From positions 1 to 23,623 of the forward strand of contig CAYNZF010000028.1 in assembly GCA_964401615.1 (NCBI GenBank): a stretch of 23,623 bases of DNA, given 5' to 3'. Source of the DNA: JAXGQD01 sp964401615. Its GTDB lineage: Bacteria; Bacillota; Clostridia; Saccharofermentanales; Fastidiosipilaceae. The notes under the pieces were generated by a model. It had not been told where the DNA came from and made no database searches. It worked only from the letters and a program-made list of their open reading frames with translations. The position numbers were made by a program, and so were the translations under genes. Shown here one piece after another: positions 8,233 to 16,083 of the stretch (the first letter of the stretch is position 1; every line of letters begins with the position of its first letter).

Positions 8233-9774
8233 TCACCTTTTGGCCAAAAGACCCTTTTCTGAAAGAAATTCCGCTGCGGCTGCTTCAGGCTGCATACCCA
8301 TGGACTCAACTTTGTTGTTCATCACCGACATATCAGCGTCCGATATCAAATTTTCAAACTTGAGCAAAACCTCCACCAGCTCAGGATGTTTGAGCAGCGT
8401 CTCCGAGCGGATCACGTTCCCACAGAGATAGGACGGATACAAACCCTTATCGTCTTCCAAAACCACGACACCGGACGAAGCCAGCTGACCGTCAGTGGTA
8501 AAGACAATCATAGCATCCAGCTGCCGTTCTTTAATTGCCTGGTATGTGAGTCCAATGTCCATGTCCTTCGTGCTGGCAAAATTCATCCCGTAAACAAGTT
8601 TAAGTGCGTTGAAGCCGTCTTCGCGTTCAAAAAAATCATAAGAGGCCCCAAAGCTGAGCTGATCCGAGACCTTGGCCAGATCCGAAAAAGTCTTTAAATT
8701 GTATTCATCTGCCACTTCCTGCGTAACGGCTATTCCAAAAGTATTATTAAAGCCATACATGCCCTTCCACAAAAGTCCTAAATCCTCGTAACCTTTCTCC
8801 AGCTCCGCAAAAAGCGTTTCGTTGTATACACCGCCGTTCTTGAGCACCATATTCCAGCCGGTGCCGGTGTATTCGGGATAAAGATCAAATTCGCCTTTTA
8901 CCATCGCCGGATGAATATTCGAGGTACCGCCACCCACGCCGGTGGTGAGCTCAACTTCAAGATTGCTGTCTTGTTCAATCATGATTTTCAGCATGTTCCC
9001 TATGATATATTGCTCGGTCATGGGTTTGGTCGCCACTTTGATAATAATATTCGCGGAGGCAAATTGAAGACTGCTGAGTATGAGCAGCGCGACAATCGCG
9101 GAGGCCACTGCTGCAGTAACAAGGTTGCGTTTTTTCTGTTTACGGTATTTGGCTTGTGTTGATTTTTCCACAAGACTCAGAATCAAATCGAGTGTGATTG
9201 CCAAAACTGCGATCAGCAGGCTGCCTGCCATCGTCATAGCAGGGTTATTGGTGGTAATGCCGCGGTAGAGAGCTACACCGAGACCCCCGGCTCCGATAAA
9301 GGAAGCGATACCACCCAGTGCGATGGTCATCGTGGTCATGCTGCGAATGCCGGAGACAATGACCGGCAGAGCCAAGGGAAGTTTAACCTTCCAAAGTATC
9401 TGATTTGGTGTACTGCCCATGCCCCTGGCTGCTTCGACGATTTTTTCATCCACATTGGTCAAGCCCGTATGTGTGTTTCTCACCATGGGCAAAAGCGCGT
9501 ATATGGTCAAAGCAATCACCGCCGTGGTGTTCCCTATGCCCGAGAGCGGAATCAGGAAACCCAGTAAAGAAATTGAGGGAATCGTGTATAAAAAATTCAC
9601 AAAACTAAGGATGAATTTCGAGCCTTTTTGGTGTTCGCTGATAAATATCCCGATGGCCAATCCCAGAATCAATGCGCTCGCAATCGCAATGGCCGCAATA
9701 GCCAGGTGCTGTCCAAGGAGGTTTAAAAACCAGGCCCTGCGCTCACTGAGTAAGCTGATCACGTTCTGAATCAT
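8233..9774 (-). CDS. Osmoprotectant ABC transporter, permease fused to substrate-binding protein
   Basis: A 513-aa two-domain protein. Residues 1-205 form a five-to-six-helix permease with the cytoplasmic coupling loop EAARGMGSTPNQ starting at 114. A further hydrophobic helix (about 218-236) anchors a choline/betaine-type binding domain outside the membrane (243-513), recognised by TKPMTEQYIIGN, GVGGGTSNIHPA and FDLYPEYTGTGW. Such permease-binding fusions are known in OpuC/OpuB-type betaine, carnitine or choline importers. Because the binding domain is built in, two copies per transporter are expected. The exact substrate cannot be read from the sequence. Start ATG 9774 has AGGAGG upstream. 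The ATPase gene follows directly. Confidence 0.92.
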   Translation of the reverse strand: MIQNVISLLSERRAWFLNLLGQHLAIAAIAIASALILGLAIGIFISEHQKGSKFILSFVNFLYTIPSISLLGFLIPLSGIGNTTAVIALTIYALLPMVRNTHTGLTNVDEKIVEAARGMGSTPNQILWKVKLPLALPVIVSGIRSMTTMTIALGGIASFIGAGGLGVALYRGITTNNPAMTMAGSLLIAVLAITLDLILSLVEKSTQAKYRKQKKRNLVTAAVASAIVALLILSSLQFASANIIIKVATKPMTEQYIIGNMLKIMIEQDSNLEVELTTGVGGGTSNIHPAMVKGEFDLYPEYTGTGWNMVLKNGGVYNETLFAELEKGYEDLGLLWKGMYGFNNTFGIAVTQEVADEYNLKTFSDLAKVSDQLSFGASYDFFEREDGFNALKLVYGMNFASTKDMDIGLTYQAIKERQLDAMIVFTTDGQLASSGVVVLEDDKGLYPSYLCGNVIRSETLLKHPELVEVLLKFENLISDADMSVMNNKVESMGMQPEAAAAEFLSEKGLLAKR

Positions 9775-9804
9775 GATTGTCTCCTCCTCAGAAAATCGTC
9801 ATAT

Positions 9805-9832
9805 AAAATAGTGTACCAAAGTATACGCTCAA
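9805..9832 (-). promoter_or_regulatory. Candidate promoter of the osmolyte transporter with a palindrome as spacer
   Basis: The minus strand reads TTGAGC (9827-9832), a 16-bp spacer, and TATTTT (9805-9810). The spacer is an imperfect palindrome, GTATAC-TTTG-GTACAC on this strand (9811-9826), the position a repressor would occupy. The promoter assignment is tentative; a second candidate (TTGAAA-16-TATTTT) lies further upstream. Confidence 0.35.
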
Positions 9833-9928
9833 GAACATACAAAAATATTTTAAGCAGCATGACTTTCAAGCTTAGTTTCTAAAAATTATTTTTCAGCGCC
9901 CTTTCTTGAGCAAACATTATTTTGCGCA

Positions 9929-9937
9929 TGTTATCAT
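9929..9937 (+). promoter_or_regulatory. Extended -10 promoter for the ArAE-like gene
   Basis: TGTTATCAT (TGn plus TATCAT, 5 of 6) lies 31 bp before the ATG at 9969. No clear -35 box at the usual distance. Confidence 0.4.
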
Positions 9938-9968
9938 TGAGCCAAGAATTTTTGGAAGGTGTCTACGC

Positions 9969-10940
9969 ATGAAAACACTCAATAAATTTTTGGGTTTTCG
10001 CACATTAAAAACAGCAATTGGTGCTGCTCTGGCTGTTTTCATCGCCATGAGCCTCGGTCTGACTTACGCGGTCAACGCCGGTGTTATTGTCATCCTCAGC
10101 GTACAATCTACTAAAAAGAAGTCCCTGGACTTGGCCATAATGAGGATTGGATCAACTATATTGGCCTTGTCAATCGGCACACTGGTATTTTCGACCATTG
10201 GTTTTACCGCAGTCGCCTTCGGTATGTATTTGCTGCTCTTTATTCCCATCGCCACGGGCTTGAAATTCAACGATGGCATCGTTCCTTGCTCTGTGCTTGT
10301 CTCTCATTTACTGGCGTCCAAATCCGTCTCCATAACGATGCTGGGTAACGAAATGATGCAGATGCTTATTGGCGCGGGAATCGGCTTCCTGCTCAATCTC
10401 TTTATGCCAAGCCTCGAAAAGCAACTGGAAAAAGACATCCTGGAAATCAATCATTTACTGCGCGGAATTTTGCTCCATATGGCGGATTCATTACGCAAAC
10501 AAAAAAAATATTTGGAAGATGAACCTTTTGAAAAGCTGGCCTCAGTATTAAAATTTGGCTACTCAAGAGCACTGCAAGATGCGGAAAATAAGCTGAGTGT
10601 GAACACAACGCAGTACATTCAGTTTATGGAAATTCGCAGCCGGCAGTACGAAATCCTTCATTTCATGAGACGTTACTACACAAGACTTAATCAATCCTAT
10701 GAGCAAACCTTGATCGTTGCAACGCTGACCGAAGACATCGCTGCACATCTTAATGACAAAGATCTCGCCGATGAGCTGATCAACGAATTTCGAGAATCCC
10801 GCGAGCAATTCAAGCACATGAATCTGCCGGCGACACGTGATGAGTTTGAAAATCGAGCTACACTATACGAATATCTCAATGACCTTGAGCACTTTATCGA
10901 TGTCAAAAACATGCTCGTTGAACCTCAGGTAATCGTTTGA
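9969..10940 (+). CDS. Aromatic acid exporter family (ArAE_1/DUF939-type) membrane protein
   Basis: A 323-aa protein whose N-terminal half (about residues 10-140) is a bundle of hydrophobic helices separated by short loops. A conserved-looking segment around VQSTKKKSLDLAIMRIGST is typical of the DUF939/ArAE_1 group (also annotated UPF0421). The C-terminal half (about 145-323) is soluble and helical, matching in size the ArAE_1 C-terminal domain. Family members are annotated as putative aromatic-acid or small-molecule exporters, but the substrate is unknown. The start was set at ATG 9969 with GGAAGG upstream; the frame stays open to 9906 without a ribosome site. It is one of two plus-strand genes and is transcribed divergently from the osmolyte transporter. 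Confidence 0.8.
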   Translation: MKTLNKFLGFRTLKTAIGAALAVFIAMSLGLTYAVNAGVIVILSVQSTKKKSLDLAIMRIGSTILALSIGTLVFSTIGFTAVAFGMYLLLFIPIATGLKFNDGIVPCSVLVSHLLASKSVSITMLGNEMMQMLIGAGIGFLLNLFMPSLEKQLEKDILEINHLLRGILLHMADSLRKQKKYLEDEPFEKLASVLKFGYSRALQDAENKLSVNTTQYIQFMEIRSRQYEILHFMRRYYTRLNQSYEQTLIVATLTEDIAAHLNDKDLADELINEFRESREQFKHMNLPATRDEFENRATLYEYLNDLEHFIDVKNMLVEPQVIV

Positions 10941-10971
10941 TCGGTCTCGGCTAAAAAGGACAAATTTCGAA

Positions 10972-11020
10972 ATAAAAAAGAGAGTGTTCTTGTATGCTGC
11001 CAAGACACTCTCTAATTTTT
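10972..11020. terminator. Bidirectional terminator between the ArAE-like gene and ssrA
   Basis: A long stem (AGAGAGTGT.CTTG paired with CAAGACACTCTCT, 10979-11013) with a short loop is flanked by A-rich sequence on the left (AAATAAAAAA) and T-rich sequence on the right (TAATTTTTT). It therefore works as an intrinsic terminator for both convergent transcripts, the plus-strand gene ending at 10940 and tmRNA ending at 11021. Confidence 0.88.
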
Positions 11021-11401
11021 TGGTGGAGATGAGGAGAATCGAACTCCTGTCCAAAACCGCTTCCACGGGACTTTCTCCGGGTGCAGTGCATTTCTTTAGT
11101 ATTCCCCTGTCCGGCTCGTCATGCACAACGGCCGTTTCCGGTAGCTTCATCAAATCAAATCAGTCACAAAGCTTGAACTGACACGTGCTCCGCATTGACC
11201 TGCCGCGCGGTAAGGTCTGCTAATGACACCAGCTACCCAAGCCGCAGATCGCTTGGACCGATGAGTGGCTGACTTAAGCAGCTACTAATGAATAGTTGTT
11301 GTCTGCAATTACTTACAGGTGCCCGTTTTTTAAAGTGGCCAACGCGCATCCACTACCCGCTTATCCGATTTCAACGACCCTGTCGAAACCAGTACATCCC
11401 C
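11021..11401 (-). ncRNA. ssrA: Transfer-messenger RNA (tmRNA)
   Basis: A 381-nt one-piece tmRNA that rescues stalled ribosomes by trans-translation. The 5' end GGGGATG pairs perfectly (one G-U) with CATCTCC before A-CCA at the 3' end, giving the 7-bp acceptor stem; CCA is encoded. The 5' half has the tRNA-like TGGTTTCGACAGGG. The 3' end has the T arm GGACAGGAGTTCGATTCTCC. The tag frame (11274-11306) encodes ADNNYSLVAA then TAA; the first Ala is the resume codon. A promoter (11432-11460) lies about 30 nt upstream, so the precursor has a short leader for RNase P removal. The bidirectional terminator follows the 3' end. Confidence 0.97.
11274..11306 (-). other. tmRNA tag-peptide reading frame (ADNNYSLVAA)
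   Basis: Within ssrA the frame GCA GAC AAC AAC TAT TCA TTA GTA GCT GCT TAA encodes the degradation tag. It keeps the C-terminal Ala-Ala read by ClpXP-type proteases. The end SLVAA differs from the ALAA ending common in Firmicutes. Confidence 0.85.
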
Positions 11402-11431
11402 ATGTTGTGCTCAACACAGTTCAGCCACACA

Positions 11432-11460
11432 ATTATATGCTTTCTGACACGAATAATCAA
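11432..11460 (-). promoter_or_regulatory. ssrA promoter
   Basis: The minus strand reads TTGATT (11455-11460), a 17-bp spacer, and TATAAT (11432-11437), a consensus -10. Expected transcription start is near 11425, about 24 nt upstream of mature tmRNA. The -35 box begins 6 bp after the stop codon of the MacB-type permease gene, with no terminator between. Confidence 0.8.
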
Positions 11461-11466
11461 ATGTCG

Positions 11467-12687
11467 TCATTCATAACGAAGGGCGTCAATAGGATTTAGT
11501 TTGGAAGCCTTTCGCGCAGGATAAATACCAAAAAACAAACCTACTGAGGAAGAAAACAAGACCGCGACAATAATCGAGGACAAGCTGAGCCGAGCCGGAA
11601 AATTGGCAAAATAACCAATGACTTGCGCCAGGGCAATTCCAAAAATTATTCCGATCACACCGCCCACAAAAGTCAAAATGACCGACTCAGTAAGAAATTG
11701 CTGGAGTATGTCTCCGGTAGTGGCCCCTAGTGCTTTTCGTGTGCCAATTTCGCGCGTACGTTCAGTCACGGACACCAGCATAATGTTCATGACACCGATC
11801 CCGCCGACTACCAGAGAGATTGCAGCGACCGCGCTGATAAACGAAGTAATCATACCGACCACGCTGTCGACCTGCTTAAGAATATCCGCCATGTTTCTTT
11901 TACTGTAGAGCTCACGTCCTGCATTGTTGTGCGTTCGTTCCAGAATACGGATGGCTTGGTCGCCCACTGATTCAATGAGTTGAGGTTCTTTGGCCATAAG
12001 CATGATCGTGGAAATGCGATCACCTCTGCCTGAAAGCTCGATCGCGCTTTTTTGGGGCAGATACATGATTACAGGCACTTCGCTTTCGGCTCCGGAAGGG
12101 ACCATTGAGAGATAACTGGCAGAGTTTGAGTTTGAAACACCAATTATGTGTCCACTCAACAAGCGGCCGTTGTAGCTCAAGTCAATCGTTTCACCGACCA
12201 CGTCTTCGCGGCCGAAAAAACTGCTGGCTGAGTTCATCTCGATGATGAGGTTTGGTCTTCCTTCGGTGTAATCAAGTTCGGTAAAACCACGCCCGTATTG
12301 GATGTTGAGTGGGCTGATGAATTCATAGCCCTGGTCGATTCCTGTGATAAGGGCATCCGAATTTTTTCTTTCAACGGCCACTGAACCAAACAATTGGGTC
12401 TGGGAGGTCACCTGGTTTAATTCTTCGATCTGTTTTTTCAAAGATTCAAGGTCTGCCTGAGTAATGAAGTCACCCGCAGAGGCGTTACTCCGTTCAACCG
12501 AGATCATCACGGTAGAGGCACCGATTTCATTGAACTGACCTAAAATTGCTTCTTTACCGCCTTCGCCGGCTGCGATGATTGCGATAACGGAACCGATACC
12601 CACAATGATTCCAAGCATGGTGAGGAAAGCGCGCAGTTTATTGCTCACAAGTGAAGACCAGGCCATTTTTATGCTCTCAAGAATCAT
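11467..12687 (-). CDS. MacB/YknZ-type ABC transporter permease
   Basis: A 406-aa permease of the MacB family (FtsX-like). One N-terminal helix (about 21-42) is followed by a long extracytoplasmic MacB_PCD domain (about 45-270). Three C-terminal helices (about 280-305, 330-355, 370-395) follow, with the coupling segment SVTERTREIGTRKALGA typical of FtsX-type permeases between the first two of them. MacB-like proteins dimerise and, with an adaptor, move peptides, lipids or drugs by a mechanotransmission cycle. Its ATG overlaps the stop of the ATPase gene (ATGA). Together with the adaptor and ATPase this corresponds to YknXYZ of Bacillus, which protects against the SdpC toxin; that role here is only inferred by homology. 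Confidence 0.9.
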   Translation of the reverse strand: MILESIKMAWSSLVSNKLRAFLTMLGIIVGIGSVIAIIAAGEGGKEAILGQFNEIGASTVMISVERSNASAGDFITQADLESLKKQIEELNQVTSQTQLFGSVAVERKNSDALITGIDQGYEFISPLNIQYGRGFTELDYTEGRPNLIIEMNSASSFFGREDVVGETIDLSYNGRLLSGHIIGVSNSNSASYLSMVPSGAESEVPVIMYLPQKSAIELSGRGDRISTIMLMAKEPQLIESVGDQAIRILERTHNNAGRELYSKRNMADILKQVDSVVGMITSFISAVAAISLVVGGIGVMNIMLVSVTERTREIGTRKALGATTGDILQQFLTESVILTFVGGVIGIIFGIALAQVIGYFANFPARLSLSSIIVAVLFSSSVGLFFGIYPARKASKLNPIDALRYE

Positions 12688-13487
12688 AGCTGAGTTTCTC
12701 CGACGAACGGTGCTATTGTTTCAATTTCCGCTGCTGTGCTGCTGATTTCATTACTGACTGAAGCTTCAGGTTCTTGTTTTTGCCGGCTTGTTTCAGGTGA
12801 ATGGTCATTGCTGCGATCTTCAATGATCCGACCGTCACGCAAAATAATGAATCTTTCGGCATAGTCAGCAATTTCTGTTTCATGAGTGATCAAGACAATT
12901 GTCGCGCCGCTTTTGTGAAGTTGAGCAATCAAATGCATGATGTCATTCGAAGATTGGCTGTCCAGATTTCCCGTGGGTTCATCTGCGAGCAAGATAGCCG
13001 GCCTCGTCACGACCGCTCGGGCCAAGGCTACGCGCTGCTTTTGACCGCCTGATATTTCTGTCGGCTTGTGTGCCCGCCAGCCATCCAGACCAACATCTTT
13101 TAAAGCGGCCAGAGCTCTATCACGACGCTCCACCCGCGGAACACCCGCATAGACCAGGGGTAACTCGACATTTTCAAGCAAGTTCAATTTGGGCAAAAGA
13201 TTGAACGACTGAAAAACGAAACCAATGTCTCGGTTTCGGCGCATCGCCAGCCCATCATCACTGAGTGAAGTAACCTCTGAGCCGTTGAGTTCGTAACTGC
13301 CCTCGTCAAAACCATCGAGGAGCCCGATGATGTTCATCAAGGTTGATTTTCCTGAGCCGGATGGACCCATGATCGCAGTGAATGAACCTTTGGGGACAAT
13401 TAAATTAATGTCCTTCAAGGCCACAAAGTTCACTTCACCGGTGCGATATGTTTTTCCGATATTATTCATACGGATGGCTTCATGCAT
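12684..13487 (-). CDS. MacB/YknY-type ABC transporter ATP-binding protein
   Basis: A 267-aa ATPase that powers the adjacent permease. Walker A GPSGSGKST is at 41-49, the signature ISGGQKQR at 145-152, and Walker B with the LolD/MacB-type ILLADEPTGNLD at 165-176. The ATPase core ends near residue 220. The remaining 45 or so residues form a polar, Glu/Ser-rich tail not usual in this family, whose ATPases are mostly 220-240 aa. The start overlaps the adaptor stop by 8 bp, with AAGG 9 nt upstream. Both ends overlap neighbouring genes, which indicates one operon. Confidence 0.95.
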   Translation of the reverse strand: MHEAIRMNNIGKTYRTGEVNFVALKDINLIVPKGSFTAIMGPSGSGKSTLMNIIGLLDGFDEGSYELNGSEVTSLSDDGLAMRRNRDIGFVFQSFNLLPKLNLLENVELPLVYAGVPRVERRDRALAALKDVGLDGWRAHKPTEISGGQKQRVALARAVVTRPAILLADEPTGNLDSQSSNDIMHLIAQLHKSGATIVLITHETEIADYAERFIILRDGRIIEDRSNDHSPETSRQKQEPEASVSNEISSTAAEIETIAPFVGETQL

Positions 13488-15276
13488 CGCGTAAAACCTT
13501 TATACCATCCTTGATGGTTCCTGTGGGGTTGAGCACAACCACTTCTCCGCTGCTCAAGCCGGAGATGATTTCGGCGTAGACTTCTGCCTGAATACCCACC
13601 TCGACTTGGCGCTTGTAAACAATCCCTGCATCGTCAAGCACGTAGACGTAGTAAATGTCGTTTTCTTTACTTAAAGCTTCAGCAGGTATGGCCAGTACGT
13701 CACGGACTTCTTTCAAAGTAATTTCCGAGTCAATAGGAAAACCGATGATCAATTGGTCTAAATCCGCTCCATCAAGGCTCATGCGTACATCAACCAGGGC
13801 TTCTCCGGTCAGGAGACTGCTTGTGTCGGTGCTGCCCATGCCGGAAGCGAGCGAGCCCACACCGGCGATGGTAGACAAATCGTTGGAGCCACTACCGCTG
13901 GTCGCGATGGGTGACTTAAAAATAACTTCACCGAAATAGGCCAAATTATCCGCACTGTAATTTACTGCTTGTCCTTTTTCAATGCGAATCGCGTCATAGC
14001 GATTGGCTCTGAAGCTGGCGATCAAACTGCTATCATCATAAATGAGCATCGCAGGAGCCTCAGTAGTGCCAAGGGCAGTTACTGAATTGCTGTCGGTCTC
14101 CGGCTCGCCCACTTCAGCATTGATATTGACGACAATACCATCTACTTCGGCGAGTATCGTTGTTTTCGCGTTCTCGAGTGCTTTACGGGCTTGTTCTTCG
14201 GCCTCTTTCAGTTGTTCAACCAGAGCCTCACCCTGTGCCATGGTCGAGTTCAGCGTATCGCCCGCCATACCGCTTCCACTCAAGAATTGACTCAGATCCG
14301 CTGCAGCAAAAACAGGGGCTGGGCCACTGCTGCCAACACCGTATCCCTGCGCTCGCAAGTCCTGACTTGTTGTTTCGGATGCGCTGCTGCTTGTCTCTGA
14401 TGGAGTGCTCGTCGGTGTCGGACTCGGCTGAAGGGTCGGCTCCGGAGTAGGGCTTAACGAGGGTGTGGGACTTATTGTCGGGGTCAGACTCGGCTGTACG
14501 GTCGGCTCCGGCGTAGGACTAATTATGGGTATCTGACTTATTGTAGGGGTCGGACTCGGCTGAACGGTCGGCTCCGGTGTAGGGCTTAATGTGGGCGTGG
14601 GACTTATCGTTGGTGTGGGGCTTGGAGTAGGTGTTGCTTGTGGAATGCGCTCAATCCATTCATCCAAATCAGCGCGGAGTTCGTCCAGATATGTGCGCCA
14701 CTGCTCTAATTGCTCGGCCGTCATCTTTGAAAAATCATCCGCTGTTGGCAGCTTTGAGGTCAGCTGACCCGTCAGTTGAGCGAGTGTGTTGGTCAAAGAA
14801 CTCTGCAAATTAGCCGTGATTTGATTTAAAATTCCGCTCATCTGTGCATCAGAAGCATACGCGGCTGCGGCTTGCGCGGCTGCTAGCGCGGTGTTGGCTT
14901 CTTCGAGGCTTGCTTCAGCCTCTTCTCTAGCTTCTGTCGCTTTCTGTAAATCATCTTCCAGGGATTTTTTCCCTAGCACCATCAGCACATCACCAATTTT
15001 TACTCGGTCACCCACTTCAACCGGAATTTTAGTAATACTTTGATTGACCGCCGGTACCGTCTGAATGGCAAAAGGACCGACTTGGGCACTGACCCGCAGC
15101 GTTTGCTTGAGTGATTTTTCTTGGGCGGCTTGGGCGGTTCGCACGACAGGCAGAGGTTCGGGACGAGTGAGCAGGTAAATTACGCCTGCAGCTATGATAA
15201 GCACAAACGCTAATATGTATAGACGTCGTTTCATCTTTTTCTTTTTAAGTCTAGTTTCAATATCAATGTCAGTCAT
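13480..15276 (-). CDS. Membrane-fusion (adaptor) protein of a YknX/HlyD-type exporter with a Pro-Thr repeat insert
   Basis: A 598-aa single-pass protein: cytoplasmic basic N-terminus, TM helix about 19-37, first lipoyl half 72-100, helical arm 105-210, Pro/Thr-rich segment 213-302, second helical arm about 345-372, second lipoyl half (ILAEVDGIVVNINAEVGEP) from 374, then beta-barrel and membrane-proximal domains. This is the adaptor of the downstream ATPase and permease. In adaptors the two arms normally form a continuous coiled-coil hairpin; here its tip carries three 22-residue repeats rich in SPTPEPT (225-290), plus Ser/Thr linker. Length is well above the roughly 380-450 aa of most YknX-like proteins because of this insert. 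Start ATG 15276 has GAGG upstream. The pseudouridine synthase gene ends 51 bp before. Confidence 0.88.
   Translation of the reverse strand: MTDIDIETRLKKKKMKRRLYILAFVLIIAAGVIYLLTRPEPLPVVRTAQAAQEKSLKQTLRVSAQVGPFAIQTVPAVNQSITKIPVEVGDRVKIGDVLMVLGKKSLEDDLQKATEAREEAEASLEEANTALAAAQAAAAYASDAQMSGILNQITANLQSSLTNTLAQLTGQLTSKLPTADDFSKMTAEQLEQWRTYLDELRADLDEWIERIPQATPTPSPTPTISPTPTLSPTPEPTVQPSPTPTISQIPIISPTPEPTVQPSLTPTISPTPSLSPTPEPTLQPSPTPTSTPSETSSSASETTSQDLRAQGYGVGSSGPAPVFAAADLSQFLSGSGMAGDTLNSTMAQGEALVEQLKEAEEQARKALENAKTTILAEVDGIVVNINAEVGEPETDSNSVTALGTTEAPAMLIYDDSSLIASFRANRYDAIRIEKGQAVNYSADNLAYFGEVIFKSPIATSGSGSNDLSTIAGVGSLASGMGSTDTSSLLTGEALVDVRMSLDGADLDQLIIGFPIDSEITLKEVRDVLAIPAEALSKENDIYYVYVLDDAGIVYKRQVEVGIQAEVYAEIISGLSSGEVVVLNPTGTIKDGIKVLRDA
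14407..14604 (-). repeat. Three tandem 66-bp repeats (22 aa, Pro-Thr-rich) inside the adaptor gene
   Basis: The core ACTCGGCTG recurs on the plus strand at 14422, 14488 and 14554, exactly 66 bp apart. Each unit encodes 22 residues containing SPTPEPT(V/L)QPS. Copies differ by scattered substitutions (the second starts SQIPII), so the array is not freshly duplicated. Confidence 0.85.
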
Positions 15277-15327
15277 GGGATAGGCCTCAAATTATTTTCT
15301 CTCTTGAAAGCAAGAGTCTTGATTAGA

Positions 15328-16083
15328 TTAATAGGCAGGGATATTTTTCGTCTTTGCTTCGGCTTTCTGTAATAAATTTTCCAATTCTTCAAGTTCCTTG
15401 AAAGTCAATTCGCGCCACTCACCTTCTTGCATCTTACCCAATGTAATATGCATTACACGAACGCGTTTAAGGCGGATCACCCGGTAATCCAGATATTCGC
15501 ACATGCGTCTGATTTGTCTGTTCAGGCCCTGAGTAAGTACAATGCGGAATTCGGTCTCATTGATTTGATTGACCTTGGCCGCTTTGGTGACGGTATCCAA
15601 AATCGGTACACCTTTTCGCATCTGCTTCAGAAAGTCTTCGCTTATCTCCCGGTCCACTTTTACAATATATTCTTTTTCATGCCCGAATTGAGCTCTCAGA
15701 ATGCGATTGACAATACTTCCGTCATTGGTCAATAAAATCAAACCCGATGAGTCTTTATCGAGTCTGCCGATCGGGAAGATTCGCTCTTCGAAATTCAGGT
15801 AGTCGACAATATTGTCCGGGTCCCTTTTGTCGGTGGTACAAACCACTCCAAGAGGCTTATTAAGAGCGATGTACCTGGCTTTGGGTGCGTCATCGATAGA
15901 CACAAGCCGGTCATCCAGGAATACACGATCACCATCCATTACACGCGTACCAAGCTCTGCCACGCGGTCATTGATGATGACATGCCCTTCGCGTATCAGT
16001 TCATCTGCTTGTCGTCTGGAACACAGTCCCGATTTGGCAAGATACAAGTTTAATCTCAAGCCTGTTTCACCAAAACTAGTCAT
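15328..16083 (-). CDS. rluF: 23S rRNA pseudouridine synthase, RluF-like (RsuA/RluB/E/F family)
   Basis: A 251-aa cytosolic rRNA-modifying enzyme. An S4 RNA-binding domain (about 9-60, LNLYLAKSGLCSRRQADELI) precedes the catalytic domain with GRLDKDSSGL; Asp109 is the nucleophile. The order IALNKPLGVVCTT, NIVDYLN, FPIGRLDKDS, VPILDTVTK and QGLNRQIRRMCEYL is closest to E. coli RluF, which acts on U2604 of 23S rRNA, rather than RluB or RsuA. The exact target in this organism is inference. Its ATG overlaps the corA stop (ATGA), and no good ribosome site precedes it, so translation is probably coupled to corA. Confidence 0.9.
   Translation of the reverse strand: MTSFGETGLRLNLYLAKSGLCSRRQADELIREGHVIINDRVAELGTRVMDGDRVFLDDRLVSIDDAPKARYIALNKPLGVVCTTDKRDPDNIVDYLNFEERIFPIGRLDKDSSGLILLTNDGSIVNRILRAQFGHEKEYIVKVDREISEDFLKQMRKGVPILDTVTKAAKVNQINETEFRIVLTQGLNRQIRRMCEYLDYRVIRLKRVRVMHITLGKMQEGEWRELTFKELEELENLLQKAEAKTKNIPAY

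Noticed and set aside
10863..11181. Short frames on both strands across ssrA
   Set aside because: The sequence is the 3' part of tmRNA and its terminator; no coding evidence.
14407..14604. Possible CRISPR-like array from regular 66-bp spacing
   Set aside because: The repeats are in frame, diverged and encode Pro-Thr segments inside a long coding frame, with no unique spacers.
15301..15316. Hairpin CTCTTG-AAAG-CAAGAG between rluF and the adaptor gene
   Set aside because: Stem is only 6 bp and no T-run follows on either strand, so it is not supported as a terminator.
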